NCBI GenBank assembly: GCA_021811525.1
Contig: JAJZOK010000017.1
Location: 1-20,851 of the forward strand
DNA length: 20,851 nucleotides
Source: Thermoplasmata archaeon
GTDB lineage: Archaea > Thermoplasmatota > Thermoplasmata > Thermoplasmatales > Thermoplasmataceae
Direction of reading: 5' to 3'
Below, piece after piece: positions 1-7,425 of the stretch. The notes beneath the pieces are model-generated. The model searched no databases. It was not told the origin of the DNA and saw nothing but the letters and a program-made list of their open reading frames with translations. The number at the start of each line of letters is the position of its first letter. Position 1 is the first letter of the stretch. Both the position numbers and the translations under genes were made by a program.

Positions 1-2
1 AG

Positions 3-1145
3 GCAATCCTTGAGGTAAGCATACCTGTAAGGATGGATAATGGGGAAACAAAGGTATTCAAAGGATTCAGAGTAAGGTATAACAATGCCCGTGGACCAGC
101 GAAGGGAGGAATAAGATTCCACCCTGAAGAGACACTTTCAACCGTGAAAGCTCTTTCTGCCTGGATGACCTGGAAGACCGCAATAACAAACCTTCCACTC
201 GGTGGAGGAAAAGGCGGTATTATTTGCGATCCAAAATCAATGAGTGTAGGCGAACTGGAAAGACTCAGCAGAGGATACATCAGGGCAGTTGCAGATTTTG
301 TTGGCCCGGAGATAGATGTCCCGGCGCCAGATGTTTACACAACACCGCAGATCATGGCCTGGATGATGGATGAGTACGAAACCATCGTTAGGAGATCAGC
401 ACCAGGTGTCATAACTGGAAAGCCACTTGAAAACTGGGGATCACTTGGAAGAGGGGATGCCACAGCAAGGGGCGGGATGTATGTGCTCAGGGAAGCTGCA
501 AAGACTGTGAATCTGGACCTTGGAAAGGCAAAAGTTGCAATACAGGGTTTTGGAAATGCAGGCCAGTTTGCGCTGAAGCTCATAACTGAAATGTACAAGA
601 CAAAGGTCGTAGCAGTATCAGACACAAAAGGCGGAATCTACCTTGAGTCCGGAATTGACTACAACAAGCTTCTCGAACACAAGAAGAAGACTGGAACAGT
701 TCAGAACTTCCCTGGAGCAAAGAACATTTCCAACGAGGATCTTCTGGAACTTGGAGTCGACATTCTCATTCCTGCTGCTATCGAAAACCAGCTCAGGGGA
801 GACAATGCGGGCAAGGTCAAGGCAAAGGTCGTACTGGAACTGGCAAATGGCCCGACCACTCCAGATGCTGATGAAATCTTCCACAAGAACAAAGTCCTAG
901 TGCTTCCAGACTTCCTCTCCAATGCGGGTGGAGTTACTGTATCGTACTTCGAGTGGGTGCAGAACCAGGAAGGCTATTACTGGACAGAGGAAGAGGTTCA
1001 CCAGAAGCTTGACCAAAAAATGACAGAGGCAACACACGCAGTACTTGAAGCAGCAAAGACGTATAATGTAGACCCGAGGACTGCAGCTTACACAGTTTCT
1101 GTAAAGAGAGTCGCCGATGCAATGAAGTACAGAGGATGGTATTAA
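3..1145 (+). CDS. gdhA: Glutamate dehydrogenase, 5' end cut by window
   Basis: Oxidatively deaminates glutamate to 2-oxoglutarate and ammonia, or the reverse, in the cytoplasm with NAD(P). The reading frame is open from position 3, and the residues before the ATG at 33 (ending in SIPVR) fit the family, so that ATG is internal and roughly the first 30-40 residues lie outside the window. Counting from the ATG at 33, the substrate-binding and catalytic lysines are visible as K24 (GPAKGG), K48 (WMTWK) and K60 (GGGKGG). The catalytic aspartate is D100 (VPAPD) and the Rossmann glycine motif GFGNAG is at 172-177. The C-terminal end is complete. A T-tract follows the stop and then a tRNA gene on the same strand. 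Family assignment is secure; the cofactor preference (NAD or NADP) cannot be read from the sequence here. Confidence 0.97.
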   Translation, partial: AILEVSIPVRMDNGETKVFKGFRVRYNNARGPAKGGIRFHPEETLSTVKALSAWMTWKTAITNLPLGGGKGGIICDPKSMSVGELERLSRGYIRAVADFVGPEIDVPAPDVYTTPQIMAWMMDEYETIVRRSAPGVITGKPLENWGSLGRGDATARGGMYVLREAAKTVNLDLGKAKVAIQGFGNAGQFALKLITEMYKTKVVAVSDTKGGIYLESGIDYNKLLEHKKKTGTVQNFPGAKNISNEDLLELGVDILIPAAIENQLRGDNAGKVKAKVVLELANGPTTPDADEIFHKNKVLVLPDFLSNAGGVTVSYFEWVQNQEGYYWTEEEVHQKLDQKMTEATHAVLEAAKTYNVDPRTAAYTVSVKRVADAMKYRGWY

Positions 1146-1156
1146 CCACCTCCAAA

Positions 1157-1163
1157 TTTTTTT
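1157..1163 (+). terminator. T-tract terminator after glutamate dehydrogenase
   Basis: A run of seven T residues lies 12 nt after the stop codon, the type of oligo-T signal at which archaeal RNA polymerase terminates. No hairpin is seen. The same AT-rich stretch runs into TTTATTAA (1161-1168), which could be the TATA element of the downstream tRNA gene. Confidence 0.5.
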
Positions 1164-1202
1164 ATTAACATAACTGCTACAGGTTGGCAGGCAGACTATA
1201 AT

Positions 1203-1274
1203 GCGGGCGTAGTGTAGAGGTTATCACAGGAGCTTCCCAAGCTCTTGACCCGGGTTCAAATCCCGGCGCCCGCA
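1203..1274 (+). tRNA. tRNA-Gly (anticodon CCC)
   Basis: A complete cloverleaf can be drawn by hand. The acceptor stem is GCGGGCG (1203-1209) with CGCCCGC (1267-1273), and A1274 is the discriminator. The anticodon stem GGAGC/GCTCT (1229-1233 and 1241-1245) closes the loop TTCCCAA, placing anticodon CCC at 1236-1238, which reads the glycine codon GGG. The T arm is CCGGG/CCCGG (1250-1254 and 1262-1266) around TTCAAAT. No intron is present and CCA is not encoded, as is common in archaea. Confidence 0.97.
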
Positions 1275-1589
1275 TCCTCTAAAAGATTGAAGGCCGCACT
1301 TCCATCGACTATGCACATTCGGCTCAATGGTACTGGTCCGTAAATTATCATATTTCCAGTCTTTAACAAATAGGCAAGAGTAGTTTATTCTTCCGATTGA
1401 GAATACAAGCGGCGTCAAGCAAATTCTTAATCTGCATTCATCTTCACTGGGATTTCTTACAGTGGCAGAACATAGGAAATACTTATTGCCAGAAGTCAAG
1501 CATTTTATTGTAAATGTCCATAAGAATAGTGAACCGGAGCCAATGCGGAAAAAATGAAATATTGCACTCACATATTTACATGTGGGAAT
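1275..1589. other. Gene-free stretch between tRNA-Gly and vapB
   Basis: About 315 nt downstream of the tRNA hold no credible gene. The only long open frame, on the minus strand from 1571 into 1224, runs antisense through the tRNA and has a composition unlike the neighbouring proteins. Short open runs on the plus strand are interrupted by stops. No copy of the tRNA 3' end, which would mark an attachment site, was found by eye. The stretch could be leftover DNA from an old insertion beside the tRNA, but this is not shown. Confidence 0.5.
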
Positions 1590-1808
1590 ATGAAGAACGT
1601 AACCATATCTGATGAGCTTTATGAGAATCTGGCCTTAATGAAACAACCCGGGGAGAGCTTTTCAGATGTGATTACCAGATTAGTACACCGAAGGAAGGTT
1701 AAAGTAAAATCATTCTACGGTGTCCTGAAAGGCAGCAAATTTCTCGATGAACTGGAACGTGAAGTGAAAGAAAACAGGAAAGAGTTACAGCCAAGAGAGT
1801 TCCAATGA
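1590..1808 (+). CDS. VapB-type antitoxin (DUF217/UPF0330-like)
   Basis: A 72-residue acidic/basic mixed protein starting MKNVTISDELYENL, which matches the N-terminal pattern of the short archaeal VapB antitoxins of the DUF217 group. The N-terminal third (about 1-35) would form the DNA-binding dimer. The charged tail (about 45-72) would wrap around and inhibit the toxin. An in-frame upstream ATG at 1554 would add 12 residues without family support, so the ATG at 1590 is preferred. The stop overlaps the start of the next gene by 4 nt (ATGA), a standard translational coupling of antitoxin to toxin. Such pairs normally repress their own promoter; an operator was not identified here. Confidence 0.85.
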   Translation: MKNVTISDELYENLALMKQPGESFSDVITRLVHRRKVKVKSFYGVLKGSKFLDELEREVKENRKELQPREFQ

Positions 1809-2200
1809 TTGTCCTGGACACTTCGTATCTGATATCAATTGCCAGGGGGGATCCAGAATTACTGGAAAAAATAGAGCTTCTGAACGAAGAGGATGTATTT
1901 CTTACGGCTATGGCTCATTTTGAAATTTTTCGATCCGGATTAAAGATGGGGCAGAAGGAAAAAACGTTTTTTTCAAACCTGTTCAGCACTTACGAAATAT
2001 TACCGTTTGACATAGAATCATCAAGAGGAGCTTCAGCGATTCAGGAGAAATTGGATAAACTGGGTCTGAAAGTAAACATCATGGACGTATTGATTGCAGG
2101 GACAACACTTGGCCATGGAATATCAAAGATAGCCACAAAGAACGCCGATTTCAAAGTAATCGCAAAGGTGGAAAATCTGGCAATAGTGGATGATATTTGA
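1805..2200 (+). CDS. VapC-type PIN-domain ribonuclease toxin
   Basis: A 131-residue PIN-domain protein, the normal size for VapC. The metal-binding acidic residues are all in their expected places: D5 (VLDTSYLI), E40 (AHFEIF), D94 (NIMDVLIAG) and D115 (KNADF), so the nuclease site looks intact. VapC toxins cut structured RNAs, often tRNA or rRNA, in the cytoplasm; the target of this one cannot be read from sequence. It is translationally coupled to the antitoxin at 1590-1808 through the 4-nt overlap. It sits 530 nt downstream of tRNA-Gly(CCC), but that proximity alone is not evidence about its target. Confidence 0.92.
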   Translation: MIVLDTSYLISIARGDPELLEKIELLNEEDVFLTAMAHFEIFRSGLKMGQKEKTFFSNLFSTYEILPFDIESSRGASAIQEKLDKLGLKVNIMDVLIAGTTLGHGISKIATKNADFKVIAKVENLAIVDDI

Positions 2201-2359
2201 TCTAATACTCTGTTATAAATGAGAGATTCTCAGGATTCTTATGTTTTACACTTCTATTCTACTAGAGCAAATCTCATCACGTTTAATTTGCATCAATACA
2301 CATCCTAAAAAACTTTACATATATTGGTAATATAATATATTTTTTTTAGCTATACTATA
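2201..2359. other. AT-rich spacer with TATA-like runs
   Basis: No coding potential is seen. The stretch contains a short palindrome, GAGATTCTC, near 2224-2232 and a very AT-rich block at about 2308-2345 that could hold a promoter for the broken frame beginning at 2360. Confidence 0.4.
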
Positions 2360-2686
2360 ATGGAGGAAGTGCCATCTCCATTGAAGATTAGGGAAAATGG
2401 AAAACGTAGATATTGGGAATATTTTGCTTGAATTTTTCTAAAATACCAAACGGTAGCATTGGCACTCAATACATCTTTTGATACAATAAAAAACTGCGAT
2501 AAAGTAATACAGTATCTCAGGCGAATTCTGTTGAGTGCTGTTTGCTGGTTTTGGCCCAGGCATGCTTCTCTATGCATCCAATTTTTCTTAAAAGTCTCTC
2601 CACAACCTAGTCGTTTTACATTGAATGGTATAGTTACCTTCTATGGTTCTCATCTGGCCCATTTATATATTCGTCATAACCTTTGA
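2360..2686 (+). pseudogene. Broken ORF, possible transposase or element remnant
   Basis: From the ATG at 2360 a frame runs 23 codons to a TGA at 2429-2431 and then stays open in the same frame to the stop ending at 2686, 108 codons in all besides the stops. The two parts read as one protein: a basic start (MEEVPSPLKIRENGKRRYWE) followed by a segment that looks like a helix-turn-helix (about VALALNTSFDTIKNCDKVI) and then hydrophobic, Trp/Cys-containing sequence. The layout resembles the DNA-binding N-terminus of a transposase, but the family was not recognised with certainty. The last 50 nt overlap the 3' end of the minus-strand gene at 2634-2996, so the original C-terminus may be lost. No terminal inverted repeats or target duplication were found. 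It could also be a chance open frame. Confidence 0.4.
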
Positions 2687-2996
2687 TGATGCCTGTCAGG
2701 TATGGGCCAAGCTTTTCTGTCTGAATCCTTTCGTCCTTTTCTATAAAATCTCTCCAGGTGTTTCCAACCGCAATGGCGTGGGCCCTCTTCACTTCCTTGA
2801 TCTTCTTCCTCGTAGCCTTCAACAACCTCAACGCATCTTCTTTTGAGATGCTTCCGTACTTTTCTTTTTGGTCAATGGAAAGCCTGTCACTCCGGTTCCT
2901 GCATACCAACTTGTAAATTCTTGCCTCTGCCTTAAGGGACTTCACCTGCTCTGAAAGGTTCCTCCGGGGTGTTTCGAGAACTACCTTAATTGGCAT
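2634..2996 (-). CDS. Hypothetical basic, helix-rich protein
   Basis: A 120-residue protein starting MPIKVVLETPRRNL. It is rich in Lys, Arg and Glu with long predicted helices (about residues 12-35 and 50-75, the latter with RLLKATRKKIKEVKRAH), then GNTWRDFIEKDERIQTEKLG and a polar tail ending NHRR. There is no signal peptide or membrane segment, so it is probably cytoplasmic, and its basic helices would fit nucleic-acid binding. ATGs at 3020 and 3005 are possible. However, a TATA-like element TTTATATGTA at about 3017-3026 lies about 27 nt from the ATG at 2996, which supports a leaderless start there. No family was recognised. It sits alone in the accessory patch, and its 3' end overlaps the broken ORF on the other strand. 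Confidence 0.65.
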   Translation of the reverse strand: MPIKVVLETPRRNLSEQVKSLKAEARIYKLVCRNRSDRLSIDQKEKYGSISKEDALRLLKATRKKIKEVKRAHAIAVGNTWRDFIEKDERIQTEKLGPYLTGIIKGYDEYINGPDENHRR

Positions 2997-3075
2997 TAAA
3001 ATCATACCTAAATAATACATATAAATTTAACGTAAACCTCAATTGACACTGTATTCAAATACCCAGGATTCTAAT

Positions 3076-3546
3076 TTAAGCAGTGAGGGTAAGATTGGTC
3101 ATGAAGGTCACTGTGGTAACCTCGCCCAGGTTATTGTCATTGAACAGCACAAGATCATATGTTCCGGGACTCAGATTTGCACTGACTGTTCCGCTTTTGA
3201 CCCTGCCGGTTGTGAAAACATAATGATTTGGAATTCCTTTGGAACTAAGTGATGTGCTGTACTGGGAATAAAGAATGAAGATATTCACTCCTATAGTTGA
3301 CGTGAAACTCCCATAAATAGAAGAATGAGAATTCACCTTGAACGGTATATAGTGGTAGGATCCAACGCGGACAGTATAATTTGAGGAAGCATTAATGATG
3401 GTAGTCGAGGAACTTCCAGTTGTAAGAGATGGCGTGGATGAATTATGCTGAAAGGCTCCACTTAGATATAAGGTTCCAACAAGGGATGAAACTCCAACAA
3501 TCAATACCACAGCAATTACTTTCCAGGTTCTTGAATTGATCTTCAT
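3076..3546 (-). CDS. Small membrane-anchored exported protein, unknown function
   Basis: A 156-residue protein with a basic start (MKINSRTWK) and one hydrophobic segment (about residues 9-31) that is an uncleaved anchor or signal peptide. A Ser/Thr-rich linker follows (about 34-55). The rest is a beta-rich domain with Y/V/F alternation and the turn SPGTYDLVLFNDN near 133-145. Small extracytoplasmic domains with a PGTYxLV turn resemble the pre-peptidase-like beta-sandwich fold, but this is a resemblance by eye only. Several Asn-X-Ser/Thr sites could be glycosylated. A GTG at 3576 would add 10 residues and lies about 26 nt from an AAATAAATAAAC element (3595-3606), so it is a real alternative start. 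The function is unknown. Confidence 0.7.
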   Translation of the reverse strand: MKINSRTWKVIAVVLIVGVSSLVGTLYLSGAFQHNSSTPSLTTGSSSTTIINASSNYTVRVGSYHYIPFKVNSHSSIYGSFTSTIGVNIFILYSQYSTSLSSKGIPNHYVFTTGRVKSGTVSANLSPGTYDLVLFNDNNLGEVTTVTFMTNLTLTA

Positions 3547-3671
3547 ATGCAGCCGACCGTTGTCAGTAATTGTCACACAATGGGCATATTTCAGTTTATT
3601 TATTTTGTGAATGAATCTTATGTAATACTCAGAATTCTTTAAGTTCGGTAATACTCACCTGCCGAAACCTA

Positions 3672-3683
3672 TTCATTTTATGT
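3672..3683 (+). promoter_or_regulatory. TATA-like element for the DapB-family gene
   Basis: TTCATTTTATGT is centred about 23-25 nt before the ATG at 3699. This is the spacing expected for a leaderless archaeal transcript. It supports the ATG at 3699 over the in-frame TTG at 3690. Confidence 0.45.
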
Positions 3684-3698
3684 CGGATATTGAACCAT

Positions 3699-4502
3699 AT
3701 GGACAGAATAAAGGTCTGCATGTCTGGCGTATCAGGCTGGGTAGGAAGGGCGATGGTTCCAGCCATTATGGAATCTGATGACATGGAACTGGTAGGGGCT
3801 GTATCAAGAAAATACGCAGGAAAACCTCTATCTGATATAACAGGGGACTCAAGCCACAAGCTTGGGATTTCTGGTTCTGTAGGGGAAGCCCTTAAAGCAA
3901 GAACAGATGTTTTGATCGATTATACTTCTGCCGAAGCAGTCAAAGGCAACATTCTGTCTGCAGTAGAGAAAGGCGTACATTGCGTGGTAGGCAGTTCCGG
4001 CCTTACAGATGACGATTACAGGGAAATCGAGGAAGCCGGTAAGAGAAGAAAAGTCGGAGTTGTTGCTGCCGGGAATTTTGCCCTTTCGGCAGCACTTCTC
4101 CTTCGCTTTGCCACAATGGCTGCCAGGTACATGCCAAGCTGGGAGATTTTGGATTATGCATCGGACGGGAAACCCGACGCACCCAGTGGCACTGCCAGAG
4201 AACTTGCTTACAGGCTTTCCTTAATCGGAAAACCTTCCTTTGAAATCTCTCCGGACAAAATTATCGGGCCAAAAGAGAGCAGGGGATTAACTCTTAATGG
4301 GAACCAGGTCCACTCTATCAGGCTCCCAGGCCACGTGATTGGCACAGAAGTCGTTTATGGGAAGCCCGATGAAAGGCTGATATTGAGATATGACGGTGGA
4401 AGCGGAGCCGGCCCTTACATAGAGGGAACATTTCTTGCAGTTAGGAAGGTCATGGGATTGGTTGGTTTAACAAGGGGCCTGGACAACCTGCTAGATCTGT
4501 AA
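3699..4502 (+). CDS. DapB-family reductase lacking the catalytic histidine pair
   Basis: A 267-residue cytoplasmic NAD(P)-dependent reductase of the dihydrodipicolinate reductase (DapB) family, of normal length. The nucleotide-binding motif GVSGWVG is at 10-16. The signature DAPSGTA (160-166) and the preceding lysine K158 are kept. In typical DapB two histidines stand four to five residues before that lysine (H159-H160 in E. coli). Here the aligned residues are A154 and S155 (DYASDGKPDAPSG). The histidine pair contributes to catalysis in DapB, so this protein may act on another substrate or is a divergent family branch. No other diaminopimelate pathway gene is in the window. The start at ATG 3699 fits an upstream TATA-like element. 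The family is secure; the reaction is not. Confidence 0.85.
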   Translation: MDRIKVCMSGVSGWVGRAMVPAIMESDDMELVGAVSRKYAGKPLSDITGDSSHKLGISGSVGEALKARTDVLIDYTSAEAVKGNILSAVEKGVHCVVGSSGLTDDDYREIEEAGKRRKVGVVAAGNFALSAALLLRFATMAARYMPSWEILDYASDGKPDAPSGTARELAYRLSLIGKPSFEISPDKIIGPKESRGLTLNGNQVHSIRLPGHVIGTEVVYGKPDERLILRYDGGSGAGPYIEGTFLAVRKVMGLVGLTRGLDNLLDL

Positions 4503-4542
4503 AAAACTTGTTCCAAAAGAAAAAAAATAGGGGAAATAAATT

Positions 4543-5850
4543 TTAAAAGTTGAGGTCCTTCCCTTTAGTCTCAGGCGAAAGCAGAGCTGAAACCAGAATG
4601 AAGACCTCACCTATTATTATGAATACTCCAAGATAGGCGTAGAAATTGGCAGCACTTATTGCTACTATGAGAAGAAGGAATACTGTACTCCAGTTCCCAA
4701 GTATAAAACCGCCGTTAAAGCCTAGTCCCACTCCAGTACTTCTTATTCGTGTTGGGAACTTCTCGCTCAGATATGCCGGTATTACCCCATAAATACCGGT
4801 GGTAAGAAAGGCAAGGATGCTAGCAAATATTCCTACGCCAATTGGCCCCAGTGCCCTCGTGAAAATGGCATAGGTCAGGGGTATGGAGAATAATATGGCA
4901 GTAATGGAGTAAATGTAAATCATCTTCTTCCTTCCTATCCTGTCACTTACCATTCCTGAAGTCATGTACCCAACGAGCGAGAAAAGTATTGACCCAATGA
5001 CAACATACAGGAAATCAGGGAATGCCATGAAACCGTGGAACTGAAGGGCGGTCGGATAAAATCCAAGAGTAAGCCCGTAGACCCAGGCAATTCCAGTCAT
5101 GGCAAGCATTCCTGTCAAAGCTCCCACAAGATTCTTCCTATCCCCAAAAAGTTCTCTGACGGGGCTCTTGCTGATTTCTGAACTTTTGTTAAGTGATGAC
5201 CAGAGGGCAGACTCCGGCATCCTGTACCTGACAATGAGGCCTATGATAACCGGAATAATCCCGATCCAGAACATCCATCTCCAGCCTGTGGAGTTAAACT
5301 GGGAACCTGGGAATATATAATGCAGCGAGAGGAAGAAGACTGCAGCCAGCGTATATCCAATGGGATAACCGCTCTGGATTGCTGCGCCCCAAACACCCCT
5401 GCGTTTGCTTGAAACTGATTCGGTAAGGATGGATGCGCTGTTGCCGTATTCACCACCGCCAAAAATGCCGGTTATTATCCTGAAAAGGAACAGAGTAACA
5501 GGTGCCGCTATTCCTATGGATGCGTAAGTGGGAAGGAAACCGGTTGCAAATATTATTGCTCCAAGGCCAAAAAGTGTGATTACCATGGAATTCTTCCTTC
5601 CTATCCTGTCACCCAGCCTTCCAAAGATAATCCCCCCTACTGGCCTGAAAATGAAGGTGGTGGTGTAAATGCTCCATGTGCCAATGATTGCAAGCCCATA
5701 GTTGGCAGGGAAGAAAATATCTGCCAGCACAGGAACCAGCAAAAACATCATGCTCAGGTCAAACGAATCCATGATCCATCCGACCAGTGATCCCGGATAA
5801 ACGGACATTGGTTTCAATGCCCTTTCAACAACATTTGTGTCATTTGCCAT
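4543..5850 (-). CDS. MFS transporter, metabolite:H+ symporter type
   Basis: A 435-residue integral membrane protein with about 12 hydrophobic segments. It carries the MFS loop motif GRLGDRIGRK (78-87) after the second helix and its second-half counterpart SDRIGRKK. The segment GIFGGGEYGNSASILTE (128-144) with an acidic residue in the membrane is typical of the proton-coupled metabolite/carboxylate symporters (the same broad group as lactate, sialic-acid and shikimate carriers). The substrate cannot be read but is probably a small organic acid or sugar acid taken up with protons. A TATA-like CTTTTAATAG (5871-5880) is centred about 26 nt before the ATG, so the mRNA is probably leaderless. It converges on the DapB-like gene with a 40-nt A-rich gap. 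Confidence 0.93.
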   Translation of the reverse strand: MANDTNVVERALKPMSVYPGSLVGWIMDSFDLSMMFLLVPVLADIFFPANYGLAIIGTWSIYTTTFIFRPVGGIIFGRLGDRIGRKNSMVITLFGLGAIIFATGFLPTYASIGIAAPVTLFLFRIITGIFGGGEYGNSASILTESVSSKRRGVWGAAIQSGYPIGYTLAAVFFLSLHYIFPGSQFNSTGWRWMFWIGIIPVIIGLIVRYRMPESALWSSLNKSSEISKSPVRELFGDRKNLVGALTGMLAMTGIAWVYGLTLGFYPTALQFHGFMAFPDFLYVVIGSILFSLVGYMTSGMVSDRIGRKKMIYIYSITAILFSIPLTYAIFTRALGPIGVGIFASILAFLTTGIYGVIPAYLSEKFPTRIRSTGVGLGFNGGFILGNWSTVFLLLIVAISAANFYAYLGVFIIIGEVFILVSALLSPETKGKDLNF

Positions 5851-5870
5851 AATATTTCGAAGGCTTGAAA

Positions 5871-5880
5871 CTATTAAAAG
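5871..5880 (-). promoter_or_regulatory. TATA-like element for MFS gene 4543-5850
   Basis: CTTTTAATAG on the minus strand, centred about 26 nt before the ATG at 5850, matches the archaeal TATA position for a leaderless transcript. Confidence 0.5.
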
Positions 5881-5990
5881 TCTAGTTTTTGCTTACACTA
5901 GAGCATAAGCCCAATCAGAAATGCACTGCCTCAAACGCACTCTGAAAATATAAATTCCATGGCCATAATTCATCTCCAGCACAGGGAATC

Positions 5991-5999
5991 TTTTTATTG
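5991..5999 (+). promoter_or_regulatory. TATA-like element for the propeller-like protein gene
   Basis: TTTTTATTG is centred about 25 nt before the GTG at 6020 and supports that start as a leaderless one. Confidence 0.4.
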
Positions 6000-6019
6000 T
6001 TTGGTTAAATAATAGATAA

Positions 6020-7384
6020 GTGAATAAAAAGGCAGGTGTAGCTTTGCTAATTGCGGCAATTGTTATTTCCTCTTCGCTGCTCCTTGTAGAGACTTATCTA
6101 TACACGCCTTTCCAGAATAGATGGACAGAGGGAGTGTCTGGGCAAGTTGTTTCCTCAGACATTGCAAATGGGTCGGTCTATGTGCTTACTGCACATAATA
6201 ATTATTCTGCAAATACGTATTATTACGGCGTTTACAAGTTCAACCTGGCGACTGGCCAACTTGATTGGTCCAGCAGGACACAGCAAATTAATGGTTGGGC
6301 TGGCATCCTTATGGAACCTACAAACTATGGTTCACTGTTGCGTTATTTCAACAACACAATTTACCTCATGGCATTCAACGGTTCAGGCATTCTTGGAACA
6401 TCAAATGCAAACAGCGTAAATTTTGAACTCATTGAAATGAAAGCCAACACAGGGAAAATCTTCCACACTTATAACATGGCACCTTTACAAAATAGCACAT
6501 CCTACGTCTTTGGCTTCACTATGAATATGGTAGGCAGGGCCCTATACCTAAGTTTCGTGAATGATTCAGCGGCCTATGTGCAGCAGCAGAATATTTCTTT
6601 TGTTATTTACGATTTCTTAGTGGGCAATGGCGCTCCATTGCTTCTGAATTACAGTTCCGTAATAATTCCCTCTGTCAGCGGGTGGGGAACAAATGCAGAG
6701 AATGTCTACACCTCGGGGCAAACAATTGCCTATTGCATCAACTCTCTTGGAATAGCGATAGTACATGGGCCAAATGGAAATGGCATTTTGAATATCCCCG
6801 GCAATGTTTTTGCCTTTGTTGGCCATAGCCTGTATTATTCAAACTCCAGCTCTGGCTCGTTAAGAGTAGGGGAAGTAGCTTCGGTTACAGGGGGCTACGA
6901 CTCAAATCTCTTTGAAGCCCATCAGCCGATTACAGGCAATGTGAGTTACGAGTATTATGTTGAAACCAACAATGCAGGCATATTCTATGTAGTGACAAAT
7001 GCCTATCCCTATGGAACTTTCATGGGTGGAAACATTCCCATCGGCTCATCATTTGAGCGAATTCAGGCTTACAATTCCAATGGAACCATGTTATGGAACA
7101 GATCCCTGCCGACAGGTTCCCAGGCAGATATTGTAAATCATGAAGATTCAAGCGACGGAGACATAATAATTACCGCAATGAGCCAATCTAGCTCTGAAAT
7201 ACTTCTCATAAATAATCTTACCGGGAAAGTTAAACTGGAAATAGACTACCACTATCTCATAAATAGCCAGACAGGTAAATCATATCCATTTACCCCACCT
7301 CAGTTCAGGGGTGTTCTCCTTTACTCGGGAGAAGATTTGCTGTATCTGCTTGGGGAAAGAATCGCAATGACAGAGATAAAATAA
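6020..7384 (+). CDS. Exported PQQ-like beta-propeller protein
   Basis: A 454-residue protein with a basic start (MNKKAG) and one hydrophobic helix at about 5-27, then a long Asn/Ser/Tyr-rich extracytoplasmic part with many Asn-X-Ser/Thr sites. Blade-like pieces occur: a strand pair followed by YKFNLATGQLDWS (about 73-85), GTMLWNRSLP near the last quarter, and SEILLINNLTGKVKLEI near the end. These resemble degenerate PQQ/WD-like propeller blades in which a value is reported and then a GxLxW turn follows. No metal or PQQ-binding residues can be named, so it is more likely a binding or scaffold protein on the cell surface than a dehydrogenase. The start codon is GTG. It stands between two divergent/convergent MFS genes but forms no operon with them. 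Confidence 0.7.
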   Translation: MNKKAGVALLIAAIVISSSLLLVETYLYTPFQNRWTEGVSGQVVSSDIANGSVYVLTAHNNYSANTYYYGVYKFNLATGQLDWSSRTQQINGWAGILMEPTNYGSLLRYFNNTIYLMAFNGSGILGTSNANSVNFELIEMKANTGKIFHTYNMAPLQNSTSYVFGFTMNMVGRALYLSFVNDSAAYVQQQNISFVIYDFLVGNGAPLLLNYSSVIIPSVSGWGTNAENVYTSGQTIAYCINSLGIAIVHGPNGNGILNIPGNVFAFVGHSLYYSNSSSGSLRVGEVASVTGGYDSNLFEAHQPITGNVSYEYYVETNNAGIFYVVTNAYPYGTFMGGNIPIGSSFERIQAYNSNGTMLWNRSLPTGSQADIVNHEDSSDGDIIITAMSQSSSEILLINNLTGKVKLEIDYHYLINSQTGKSYPFTPPQFRGVLLYSGEDLLYLLGERIAMTEIK

Positions 7385-7425
7385 GAGAATGAAGGAAACG
7401 GGATAAAAAAATTGGGAATGGAGTT

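Noticed and set aside
1224..1571. 115-codon minus-strand open frame
   Set aside because: It runs antisense through the tRNA-Gly gene, has no family resemblance and has a Cys/Arg/Ser-rich composition unlike the neighbouring proteins.
2360..2686. TGA as selenocysteine or recoded codon
   Set aside because: No selenocysteine element or selenoprotein family match is seen; a simple nonsense mutation in a decaying gene is the plainer reading.
1203..3075. Attachment-site duplication of the tRNA 3' end
   Set aside because: No second copy of the T-arm/acceptor sequence was found by eye, and no integrase gene is present, so an integrated element is only suggested.
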